18,697 bases of DNA from Jimgerdemannia flammicorona (lineage: Eukaryota > Mucoromycota > Endogonomycetes > Endogonales > Endogonaceae): positions 1-18,697 of the forward strand of contig RBNI01002386.1 of assembly GCA_003990745.1 (NCBI GenBank), in the 5' to 3' direction. The notes under the pieces were generated by a model. That model had not been told where the DNA came from and ran no database searches. It saw nothing but the letters and a program-made list of their open reading frames with translations. The first letter of the stretch is position 1; each line of letters begins with the position of its first letter. Below, one piece after another: positions 1 through 8,275 of this stretch. A program made the translations under genes and the position numbers.

Positions 1-1094
1 AAAAAAAAAAAAAGCCAATAGATTCAACGATAGCTGCCAACAAGGAAATATGGGCCGAGGCTCTAGGTGAAAGCAAGTGGGACATACTTAGGAATGTTGT
101 CAGAGTTTTGGAAGTAAGTGGTGGTTGCTCTGGCTCTACACTCGTTTTATCTGCCTCTGCACAATGCAACACCTCACCACATATAACTGCCAGTGTTTCG
201 ACGATTGTATGAAGGATATAGTCAAACAAACGACCCTGACAATAAGCTCTGCGATACCAGTATACAACCTTCTGATTGACCAGCTAAAGGACAAGCTCGA
301 GGATAGGCTGGAGGGTTGCGGTGATTTGCAGTTAAGCCTGGATCAGAGAGACGCCATGGAGGTTGCTCTAAGTAAGCTCAGAAAGTACTACTCCTAAACA
401 GATACCACTGTATACTCAATCAGTACAGGTATGTCAATGTCAGCATATGGCTGTTGCCCCTTCCAAAACAGAGGAAACCTCGCAAAAACTCACTCTCCTT
501 TTCTTCGAACAGTACTGGACCCACGCTTAAAGCTACAATACCATAAAGATCAGAGCTGGGAGCAGCACTTCATTGAGAGAACCAAGCAGGCCATAATCGA
601 AGTGTACTGGAAAAACTATGCACCGCCACAAGGTTCTAGCCAAAGTCTGGATGAATATGCTGAGAGATCCCTCCTGTCCCACATTTACTTCAGCAGAAAG
701 AGGAAGAGGGAGCCATCAGTGGAAGAGCTGCCGTCAATAGACGAACTTACCATTTATCTCGCCAGCGACTATGTGGTCCTGCTGGAGGGTGTGGAAGTGC
801 TCAACTGGTGGAAGGTGGGTTGTCAGGTAGGCATTATCAGGTGGGCGTTGGGCCAATTTAACCCACCAATCTAACCACCGCTCTACCCACTAGGGTGTGC
901 AGCTGCGTCAAACAGACTTCCCCAGCCTATATGGTATGGCTCAGGACTACCTGGCAATTCCTGCCTCCAGCACTCCCGTCGAGTGGGTGTTCTCAAGTAG
1001 GATGGACCTCGTTGCCCCAAAGAGGTGTGTGCTGAATACTGAGACAATCCGAGTGTGTATGTGTCTGAAGTCTTGGTGGGGCTCAGGCTGCTAA
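1..1094 (+). pseudogene. hAT-family transposase, C-terminal part, degenerate
   Basis: This is the 3' end of an hAT DNA transposase gene whose 5' end lies outside the window. Four exon segments fit one protein: 3-113, 194-428, 513-814 and 894-1094. The introns are 114-193 (GTAAGT...CAG), 429-512 (GTATGT...CAG) and 815-893 (GTGGGT...TAG), and joining them keeps the frame. The segments match the family in order: KWDILRNVVRVLE, then SSAIPVYNLLIDQL, then TVLDPRLKLQYHKD, then the hATC dimerisation region with FPSLYGMAQDYLAIPASS and ETIRVCMCLKSWW. The C-terminus ends normally at TAA 1092-1094. Damage: TAA at 395-397 interrupts exon 2, and the usual Arg of the SxxERVFSS motif reads Trp (VEWVFSS), a possible C-to-T change. 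The catalytic Asp residues would lie upstream, outside the window. The family call is confident. Whether the copy is wholly dead rests on the one stop. Confidence 0.86.
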
Positions 1095-1144
1095 AATTCG
1101 GCGGATCCGCGGACAAGTTGGTTGGCCTTGTGGAATATTTAATA

Positions 1145-1176
1145 TCTTTCAAATTAATACCTTTCAAATTAATAAA
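1145..1176 (+). promoter_or_regulatory. Duplicated AT-rich block with AATAAA, likely hAT 3' end signal
   Basis: About 50 bp after the transposase stop, a 15-bp block (CTTTCAAATTAATAC) occurs twice in tandem. The second copy runs into AATAAA at 1171-1176, a good polyadenylation signal for the transposase transcript. No hAT terminal inverted repeat could be identified here. Confidence 0.4.
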
Positions 1177-1250
1177 AAAGGAAAAAAAAACCTGAGGACT
1201 TGGCCTGGAGTTTGTGGCCCAAGTAGGGTGGGGTTGGCGGCAGCAGCGGA

Positions 1251-1710
1251 GGGAGCGTGCAATATTTGCGGCCCTCAGCCAGCAGTGAGGGGCAGCCCCA
1301 AGCTGCCAGTGCCTGGGTCGGTGGGCGGGTCGGCAGGTCAGTGGGTCGGCGAAGGGAGCATGCAAAATATGCGGCCCTCCGCCAGCAGCAAGGGGCAGCC
1401 CCAAGCCGCAAGTGTCCGGGTTGGGGGGGTAGGCGGGGGGAGTGTACAAAATTTGTGGTCCTCTGCCAGCAGTGAGGGGCAGCCCCAAGCTGTCAGCGCC
1501 CAGGTCAGTGGGTGGGGTCAGTTGGCGGGTTGGCAGGCACGAGGTCAGCGGAGGGAGCGCACAAAATTTGTGGCCCTCTGCTGGCAGCAAGGGACAGCCC
1601 CAAGCCGCAAGTGTCTGGGATGGGCGGGGCAGGCAGAGGGAGTATGCAAAATTTGCGGCCCTCCACCAGCAGCGTGGGGGCAGCCCCAAGCCGCTAAGGA
1701 GTCCAGGGTG
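1251..1710. repeat. GC-rich minisatellite, five copies, alternating short and long units
   Basis: Five copies start with GGGAGYRYRCAAWATNTG-like sequence at 1251, 1354, 1438, 1553 and 1638, giving periods of 103, 84, 115 and 85 bp. Each has the core GCGGCCCTC-GCCAGCAG-GGGGCAGCCCCAAGC. The long units carry an extra G-rich segment of 20 to 30 bp (GTCGGTGGGCGGGTCGGCAG-like). Open frames on both strands are by-products of the repeat. It lies directly behind the hAT coding end and may be subterminal repeat material of that element, but this is only inferred from position. Confidence 0.85.
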
Positions 1711-1938
1711 GAGGGTACTTCTGGCAGTCGGAGGGCAGTCAGAGGGTGTTTCCAGTGGTCAAAGTCACCGGTTCGGGTCCACAGGCACCCTGGCCCTGCA
1801 CCACAGTGCCGCACCAACAGCGCTACAGAGCAGAGCCGAGGGGCTGGTAGGGCCCTGTATAACGGCTAAGCTAGTGCTACGTAAGAGGCACCCAGCCCAA
1901 CCCCCCCACATAAGACTGCCCAACTTGCACAAAATGGC
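1711..1938. other. Spacer without recognisable gene
   Basis: Mixed-composition sequence between two repeat arrays. Some open frames run in from the minisatellite but show no family resemblance. I see no RNA gene or transposon end here. Confidence 0.5.
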
Positions 1939-2001
1939 TGCCTAACCCTCACGAAAGATTGCCTGACCCTTGCGAAAGATTGCCTAACCCTCACAAAAAC
2001 T
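1939..2001. repeat. Triple 21-bp tandem repeat
   Basis: Three adjacent 21-bp units at 1939, 1960 and 1981 have the consensus TGCCTRACCCTYRCRAAAGAT. The last unit overlaps the stop codon of the minus-strand gene to the right. The CCTAACCC inside the unit recalls telomere repeats, but the 21-bp period does not. Confidence 0.85.
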
Positions 2002-3134
2002 GCTCCACCCGCTGGTCCCAGGCCTTGATGAGCCTATCATCTATTGTAAGTGTGACGACTGTTGTATTCAAGCTCTCCTCGAAGGCGACGGTGCCATAGT
2101 GGTCATGTGGTTGGAATAGGACAGCCATGTTGGCTGCAAACGAGATCCCGAAACCATAGGTGAGGTCATACCAGACTCCACTGCTATCCTCCCAGGTTGG
2201 ACCCTTCCTTTCTGAGATGTAAAATATTACCAGGGTAATATTGTTGTCTATGTGTGTGGGCAGAGAAAGGTTGTGCCCGACATATCCTGATGTGACGTGA
2301 GTGTATGGTTGGGTGAACCCTTGGCCCAGGACCTCATACTGCCAGGCTGTGCTGGTGGATGCCTGCCCTTGGTCTAGCCCCAGGAGCCCCGGCTTAGAAA
2401 CCTGCTGAAATGGATGGCAACCGGTCAGCCCTTTTTGCGTGTGGGGGGCAGAAACCCCCCGGGCTGCAGCACCCCGAAAAAGCAGAGCTCCTCACCTCAT
2501 AAGGTATGCTAAATTGTGCCAAGAATATACGTACAGCTGCACTGAGATCACCACCAAGCTGGCCTGCTGTATGCTCTACCAATCTGCTCAAAGAACTCCA
2601 GATCATAGCCGCCATCGCTGCACAGGCCATGTCATGCTCATGCACAGTTTGCTCTTTGACGGCACTTCTAAAGTTCCAGTAGGGGTACAGAATCTTGTGC
2701 ATCTCTGGAATTATGTATATCAAAAAAGAGTATGTCGGCAAAGAGTGTGATTTATCTGGGGAGGGGTTAAAAAAAAAAGAGAGATGAGTGTGGGGGATTT
2801 CAGAACTCTGGAACCCACCTTTCGCTAGTGTTGCAGTATACCCAATTCCCGTCCAAACCCCCCCTCCTTGCTTTTTTCGCCCCCTCTTTCCTGCCACCCA
2901 GTATTTGACATAATCCTCACAAATCTTGTTGATGTGGTGGTGAAGCTTGTTACCGTAGAGGTTCCTTACCACCATTGCAACCACCTCTCTGTATTTATTA
3001 ATAAAGATATAGTTCTCTTCATCGTTGGTTACTCCTGCTGGCCAATGGACCCCTTGGTCAAGTACGATTGGCTCTGATTCGAATGTAGACCCCCAAGCCT
3101 TGATGACAATGCTGGTACTGCTCATGCTGAACAT
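1991..3134 (-). CDS. Hypothetical protein, three exons, about 329 aa
   Basis: I do not recognise this protein. The model has exon 1 at 3134-2819, exon 2 at 2755-2496 and exon 3 at 2404-1991. The introns are 63 bp (GTGGGT...CCCCAG) and 91 bp (GTGAGG...TTTCAG). The total is 990 nt and stays in frame to TGA at 1991-1993. Exon 3 is a clean 138-codon frame without a start codon, so a simple ATG-to-stop search misses it. Visible segments: VLDQGVHWPAG and a basic patch KRGRKKQ after ICEDYVKYWV in exon 1, a hydrophobic stretch in exon 2 (YSFLIYIIPEM), and GVWYDLTYGFGISFAANM and TIDDRLIKAWDQRVEQFL in exon 3. There is no clear signal peptide. The 63-bp intron is itself open in frame, so it may be retained. 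The ATG at 3134 has a stop ten codons upstream, but an extra 5' exon is possible. It lies in a repeat-rich area and could belong to a mobile element. Confidence 0.5.
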
Positions 3135-3254
3135 CTTGCCCTCGAATTTCTCTATTTAATCAGACGCTAGATGTGGTTGAACTCAGGTAACTTTGAACTC
3201 TCCTTTCTAATAGAACTGAGCCCTAATCTGAGGGACTGAGATAAGTATGCAGAT

Positions 3255-3390
3255 GGGTTGCATGTGGGCGGGTTGCGTGTAGGCAGATTGCATGCTGGTG
3301 GGTTGTGTGAGGGCAGGTTGCATGCGGGCGGGTTACATGTGGGTGGGTTGCGTGTGGGCGGGTTGCATGCGGGCGGGTTGTGTGCGGGTA
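3255..3390. repeat. 15-bp minisatellite, about nine copies
   Basis: About nine diverged copies of GGGTTGCATGTGGGC lie in tandem. The variation is mostly G/A and C/T (GCATGC, GCGTGT, GTGTGA). Open frames on both strands (Gly/Leu-rich or His/Thr/Pro-rich) are products of a period that is a multiple of three. Confidence 0.85.
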
Positions 3391-3466
3391 TGGGTGTTTT
3401 TTTAGGGAGAGACCATGTAAAAATGAAATTAAATAAAACACGGAGATGGGTATTTCAGAAAAAGAG

Positions 3467-3496
3467 TGTGAGTGAGTGAGTGAGTGAGTGAGTGAG
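3467..3496. repeat. (GTGA)n microsatellite
   Basis: About seven units of a GTGA/GAGT tetranucleotide run without interruption from 3467 to 3496. They are followed by two 15-bp units related to GAGTTGCATGCTGAC (3497-3525), so this site joins two repeat types. Confidence 0.9.
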
Positions 3497-3535
3497 CTGC
3501 ATGCTGATGAGTTGCATGCTGACAAGTTGCACGAG

Positions 3536-4135
3536 TTGCACAAGATTGCTCACAAAGGCTTGCTTCTATTCCTTTTGAGACCTCCGCCACGCGATGCATT
3601 GACTCAACAGCTCAGCCACCAAAGGCATGCCCGCAACGTCTGCCAGCCTTTCTTCATCTTGACCAGATGTTGCGAATAAAGTCGACAGATCTCACCATAG
3701 AGCTGTGGACCCTAAGAAAAGCATAAGGTGAATTGGGTCATGCTGGGAAAGTTTAAATAAATACAAGTAAATAAGTGGCGGCCGAGTGAGCAACCTACAT
3801 CTACTATCGGCTGCTCCAAAAAGGCTGCCATATACATAGCTGTGAGGTCTGTGAATTCTGAGGTCTAAAGGGCCGCCATGAGTTGTTGCCAGAATTCTCC
3901 CTCATCCCCGCCATCACCATCGCCATCGCCATCACCACTGTCACCACTATCACCCCTTTGGCTCTTGATGAGCAGCTTGTGTGCTGTCCATATGAGAAAG
4001 AATCTAACATTGTCAGCAGAGAGTGCGTTTCCACCTCGAATACTCCCTCTTTTGACAATCATTGCAGGGTGAAAAATGAGTAGACTGGACCAACATACAA
4101 ATTAAGGGCTGCTGTTTTGTTTGCTCATGATGTGG
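3536..4135. other. Stretch without a convincing gene; CCATCR low-complexity patch
   Basis: A patch of CCATCR units at about 3910-3955 makes several short open frames (Ser/Pro, Ile/Thr/Ala or Gly/Asp-rich) in both orientations. None resembles a known family. One frame continues after the patch as LALDEQLVCCPYEKESN and could be an exon fragment, but I cannot support it. No RNA gene seen. Confidence 0.45.
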
Positions 4136-4287
4136 CAGGAAAGAACAAAGAAAAAGAACAAAGAAAAAGAATAAAGAAAAGAACAAAAGAAGAGAGAGAG
4201 CAAAAGGAAAGGGTGATGTCACCAAAGTATGACAGGAAAAAAAAAACAAGAGTGAAAAGAACAAAAGAAAGAGTGATGACACCAAAG
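4136..4287. repeat. Purine-rich repeat with a 60-bp period
   Basis: An A/G-rich tract of AAGAACAAAG-type units contains two copies of GTGATGWCACCAAAG exactly 60 bp apart (4213-4227 and 4273-4287), each preceded by an AAAGAACAAAAGAA-like run. This is a two-copy tandem duplication of a purine-rich block. It is strongly purine/pyrimidine-asymmetric and not coding. Confidence 0.6.
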
Positions 4288-4410
4288 ATTTCAATCTGGA
4301 TGGATCAATCCAGATGGACCAATCTGGATGGACCAATCTGGATGGACCAATCCAGATCAATCCAGATAGATCAATCCAGATCAATCTGGATCAGATCACA
4401 AGACCAATCT
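4288..4410. repeat. Satellite of alternating TCTGGAT / ATCCAGA units
   Basis: Units of about 14 to 15 bp occur in two versions, CAATCTGGATGGAC and CAATCCAGATNGATC. TCTGGAT and ATCCAGA are reverse complements, so the array holds many short inverted repeats as well as direct ones. Traces of the motif continue to about 4470. No open frame of interest. Confidence 0.75.
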
Positions 4411-4486
4411 GAGTTGATTTGAATCCATCACATGACAAATCTGAATTGAATCTCATCTGGATCAACTCCATCCATTCAGAGCACTA

Positions 4487-4836
4487 CCTTCTTATATGGG
4501 TCCCCATGGCTCTTCTGATGTCTTGGAACATTCTTTTTTCAACTGAGGTACCTTAGTGGTTCCTTGATCTTGAGGTTTGGCAGGTAGCAGGCATTTCATT
4601 TATAGTAAGTCTTTGGGCTATTTTGGGATTAGTGGGTCTTGTTGTTTGCTGCTACTGCAGTTTCTTAATCCTTCTTTTATATTCCTTAGGATGCTTGTAC
4701 TATAGTCACAATAACTCACAGTTGGTCATTATTGCTCATCTCATATACCGTATGATCTTCTTATGCTCCAATCTGGTGGCTTGTAAGGAAAGACTGTCTC
4801 CTGTGCTGATGTTATCATTCTGGAATCACCATTACA
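4487..4836 (-). mobile_element. 3' LTR, truncated: first 350 bp of U3
   Basis: This is a direct repeat of 11725-12074. In my hand alignment about 34 of 350 positions differ, and all but one are transitions. On the minus strand it begins TGTAATGG directly after a polypurine tract, as a 3' LTR should. It includes the leader and about the first 36 codons of the U3 ORF, interrupted by TAA. Similarity stops at 4487, where unrelated satellite sequence begins. Confidence 0.75.
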
Positions 4837-4846
4837 TCTTCCTCCT
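4837..4846 (-). promoter_or_regulatory. Polypurine tract for plus-strand priming
   Basis: On the minus strand AGGAGGAAGA is preceded by a T-rich TTATTT and followed at once by TGTAATGG, the proposed LTR start. Ten purines touching an LTR edge is the expected form of an LTR-element polypurine tract. Confidence 0.7.
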
Positions 4847-4899
4847 AAATAAGGATCTTCCTGAGCATCCTTATTCATTGGTCCAGTCCTGAAAAATTT

Positions 4900-6520
4900 G
4901 CTGATCCCATAACCTCTGGCAAGAGATCAAAAAGTGGTGTTTATGAGCTGGCATCTTCTTTTTGTATTTTGGCATAATGGTGAAGGATCACTTCCTTCAT
5001 ATAGAGCAAGGACCTGATTCTGATCTTGATCAATCAGTTGATGGTTCGAACTTCTCTGACTTCGAAAGTCTTATGAATGAGTAGTTGCCAGTACCATATC
5101 CCTTAGAGAATAGTCCAGACAGATAGCCTACTGGTCACAGGATATGCTGTTACAATTCACAGACTAGAACCTCATGGACAGTCATTATGTTTTGCTTTTC
5201 TTGTATAAGTTTGTAGTACTTCTTGAGTCTGTTCCTATATACCATAGTAGGCAGTATAGTCCCTGAGATTTTTCTAAGCCAGAAGGTGGTTCCTTTGATA
5301 TCTTGCATGTAGAAGGGTCCTTCTCATTTGGACTCCAGTTTTCACGACCATGAGGCTTCTACCATATTTCGATATAGTAGAACCTTTTCTCCAATTCAGA
5401 TGGGTTCTAGGGCCTTGTGATTCTTTTCCGCATTCTTCCTTGTCAGCACTTATGACTTGATAATGTATTCTTCAGCCTTCTTCCTAATTTGGTGGAGTCT
5501 CCAGATTTCTGCATCAACCCATCTCTAAGTTAGGTCTAGATTTGTGGCTGAGGTTCCATCAGAATCTTCTTCTCCAAAGAGTAGTTCTCTTGAGGTAAAG
5601 TGTGTACTCTGTAATCATATGTCTCATAGGACAGAGAGGGCAGTTGGGAGATAGTTATCCCAACTCTCATATGTCTCTGAGATCTTTGCTAGGATGTTCT
5701 TGAGGGTTTTGTTAGTTCTCTCTGTTTGTCCATTTTCTTGAGGGTGGTACATAGTGGTCTTGATGTGCTGGATCTTGTATTTCTGATACATTATCTCATG
5801 GAATCCATTGACAAATTCTGTACCATGGTCTGTTGTAATTTGCTTTGGTGTCTTGTAGCGGCAGATGATTTCTCAGTACAGGAAGTCAGCTATCGAGAGG
5901 GCATTGGCTTCTTGTAATGCTCCTACCTCTATCTATTTGGTGAAGAGGTCTACAATAACTATAATATAGCAGTTTCCTGATAATATTACTGGTAGTGGTC
6001 CAATGATATCTATTGCGATGTGGTGGAAGGAGATAGGCTCAATTCTTGATGACCTGGGTACCTGGTCTTGCTGATCTTGTTTCTGTTTTTGGTACTTATC
6101 ACACCCTTTGACAAATTTGTACAGGTCTTCTTCCATCTTGGGCCACCATATGGTTCTTCTTGTCTTATTGTATGTATTGGTTCCTCCTAGGTGTCCTTGC
6201 TCGTGTACTTCCTTCATTACTTAATACTTCTTATGTTCAGGTATTACTAGCTTTCCTCCTTTTCTGAGTGTAGTGTTGTCTAGTTCAAACTGTTTCCAAG
6301 TCTGGTTGATGATAGTGATTGTCCAGGGTTCAAGGTGGTTGGGTATCTTCCGCTGCCCAAGGTAGCTAATTAATCCATAGTATAGCTCCTTATTCATATT
6401 GAATAGTCTTGATGGGGGTGTTTTGGGGTATCCTTGAGAGTGCATCAGCATTGGTATTGGTTCTTCCTGAGCAATACTTGATAGTACAGTCATACTCTTG
6501 CAGCCTGTAGATCTATCTGG
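4900..6520 (-). pseudogene. Integrase region of gypsy Pol, broken
   Basis: Integrase inserts element cDNA into host DNA. The zinc-binding N-terminal domain reads EVHEQGH ... GCDKYQ, in which the second Cys of the HHCC motif is Tyr (codon 6092-6094, TGC to TAC by one transition). The catalytic core keeps its three acidic residues: AIDIIGPLP (first Asp), TTDHGTEFVNGF (second Asp) and HPQENGQTERTN (Glu). Stops lie at 6221 (TAA), 5933 (TAG), 5873, 5624 and 5615 (TGA) and 5525 (TAG), with more in the C-terminal part. All of the six listed are one transition away from CAA, CAG or CGA. A frameshift near 6400 separates this from RNase H. The C-terminal end is uncertain. QLIDQDQNQVLALYE-like sequence is readable around 5000. 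Confidence 0.82.
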
Positions 6521-7890
6521 CATATATTCCTTTGGGGTTCAGAGTGTGGAATAGCCAGGCAAGAGCAGAATGGTCTGTTTGAATGGTGAAGTATTTCCCA
6601 GCTAGGTAGTAGTGGAACTTGTCTACTGCCCAAACTACTGCTAAGTATTTGAGCTTGCATGACTCGTAGTTCTGTTCTACTCTGCAGGTACCTTGGCTTG
6701 CATAGGAGGTGATATATTCATGTCTATCTTTTTTCTGAGCTAGGACTGCTCCAAGTCCTATAACACTTGCATCTATCTGCAGGATGAATTCTAGGTTCCA
6801 ATCTGGTCTTCTGAGGATAGGTGCTTGGGTCAACCTGGTCTTGAGTTCATTGAAGGTTTCTTGGCACTCCTTAGTCCATTCGAATTTGGTTTCCTTCTTC
6901 AGTAGCTTGTAGATAGGTGCTGCAATGTTAGAGTATCCTTTGATGAATCTTCTGTAGTAGCTGGCCAGTCCAAGGAAGGCATAGACTTCTGTGGTTGTTC
7001 TGGGTCTTGGGTAGGCTGCAACAGCCTCAATATTTATGGGGTCTGTGTGGATTCTGGTCTGGTTGATGAGGTATCCTAGGTAGGCAATTTCTTGAGCTAC
7101 AAACTTGCATTTCTTGGGCTTGATGTAGAGGCCATGCTCCTTGAGCTTCTTGAGGGCTAGCTGTATGTAATTGATATATTCTCGTGCAGTATTACTGAAG
7201 ATGATCACATCATCAACATAGACAAAGAGCCATTTTCCAATCTCATTGCTGAAGACTCTGTTCATCATTCATTGAAAACTTGCTGGAGTATTGCACATTC
7301 CAAATGACATTCGCAGGTAGATATAGGTGGCATCAGGTATGATGAAGGCTGATTTCTCACTGGTATCTTGAGTGAGACCAATCTGATGGAAGCCTGAGAA
7401 CAGATCTAAGGTGGTGTAGTATTTGGCTTCACTTCTAAGGGTGGTAAGGATTTCTTGAATATTTGGCAAGGGCTGCCTATCCTTCTTGGTGCTTCCTATA
7501 GTCGATGCAGAGTCTTGGTGCAAACTCTTCAGGCTTACTTCCTTTCTTTGGAGCAAGAACAATGGGTGAAGCCCAGGGGCTGATAGCTTGCTTGATAATC
7601 CTGGCTTCTTCCATTTCCTTGAGTTCTGCTTGCAGCCACTCTCTGTAGGCAGGTGGTATGGGTCTGGTTTTCTGGTAGATGGGCTTGATATTACTGGTGT
7701 CAACTTCATGGTAGTACTTGGGTTCTTGATTATGGATATCCCTGAAGTCTGTAGCAAGTACTCCTTTGTTCTGGTGCAGGATCTTGAGAAGTTGTTCCTC
7801 CAGGGAAAAGTTTTCTCCAATAGTATATATGTGCTTGTTCTGGTCCTTGTCTTTCTTATGCTCAAGTTTGGTAATCTTAGTGGCAGTATA
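6513..7890 (-). pseudogene. Reverse transcriptase and RNase H of gypsy Pol, broken
   Basis: RT copies element RNA into DNA, and RNase H removes the RNA strand. RT motifs in order are SPWASPIVLAPKK, LCIDYRK, DRQPLPNIQEIL, LDLFSGFHQI, FGMCNTPASFQ and the catalytic YVDD (7209-7220), which is intact. A small deletion with frameshift lies near 7490, inside the usual CIDYRKLN...KDRYPLP segment. TGA at 7269-7271 stands where the family has Arg (FQR), a CGA-to-TGA change. RNase H keeps LQIDAS and QTDHSA. The acidic positions of the usual TxELE segment read CKLK (codons 6654-6656 and 6648-6650, GAR to AAR), so the active-site Glu is probably lost. TAG at 6513-6515 replaces the conserved Trp of ARW (TGG to TAG). 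Confidence 0.92.
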
Positions 7891-8275
7891 GGCTCTTCTT
7901 CCAGTAGATCCAAAGCCTTGTTCTCCTCTCTTGGTCTTGATGAGTTTGATGGCTTCAATGATCTTGGATTTCTTGATTTCGTAGATCAGTATCTGGCCAA
8001 TCCTGTCATACTTCTTGACTTCGAAGAGGGTGGTGTGATTGTGATTTCTGACTATGAGGAAGATTTCACCAGTATAATTGGGGTCAATTACTCCTCCTTC
8101 AACTGAGATTTTGCTTTTGGCCAGACTACTCCTGGTCTTGATAATTCCGGTATAGTTCTCTGGCAGCTTGACTCCAATTCCAGTGCCAAGTAGGGTAGTG
8201 GTCTGTGGTTCGAGGGTAGCATCTTGAATTCTGACAAGGTCCATTTCTATGGCTCTTTCAGTCTTATATTCTGGG
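7890..8275 (-). pseudogene. dUTPase domain within gypsy Gag-Pol
   Basis: Trimeric dUTPases hydrolyse dUTP to dUMP and limit uracil in new DNA. Four of the five family motifs are plain: TRSSLA (motif 2), GGVIDPNYTGEI (motif 3, with the catalytic Asp of VID), KKYDRIGQILI (motif 4) and RGEQGFGSTG (motif 5, the glycine-rich phosphate loop). Motif 1 is weak (AIEMDL where AGYDL is usual). In motif 3 the common second Asp reads Asn (AAT), another possible G-to-A change. The domain starts after an acidic linker downstream of the protease and is in frame with it. It runs straight into the RT N-terminus (KHIYTIGENFSLEEQL) in the same frame, with no stop inside the domain. No host dUTPase-type gene structure is present, so it belongs to the element. 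Confidence 0.88.

Noticed and set aside
883..1689. 268-codon minus-strand open frame (and several plus-strand ones) over the GC-rich array
   Set aside because: The sequence is a tandem minisatellite; the Pro/Leu-rich translations follow the repeat, frames are open on both strands, and there is overlap with the hAT last exon.
2224..2243. Perfect palindrome AATATTACC-AG-GGTAATATT, recalling a geminivirus nick site
   Set aside because: The nonanucleotide TAATATTAC is not present as such, there is no Rep-like gene nearby, and the palindrome lies inside exon 3 of the hypothetical gene.
4623..4892. Plus-strand Cys/Leu-rich open frame, repeated at 11861-12100
   Set aside because: The repetition is due to the LTR. 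The frame is antisense to the U3 leader, differs in length between copies and has no start context or family match.
7588..8106. 172-codon plus-strand open frame
   Set aside because: It is the antisense shadow of the dUTPase/RT region, whose minus-strand frame has clear family motifs.
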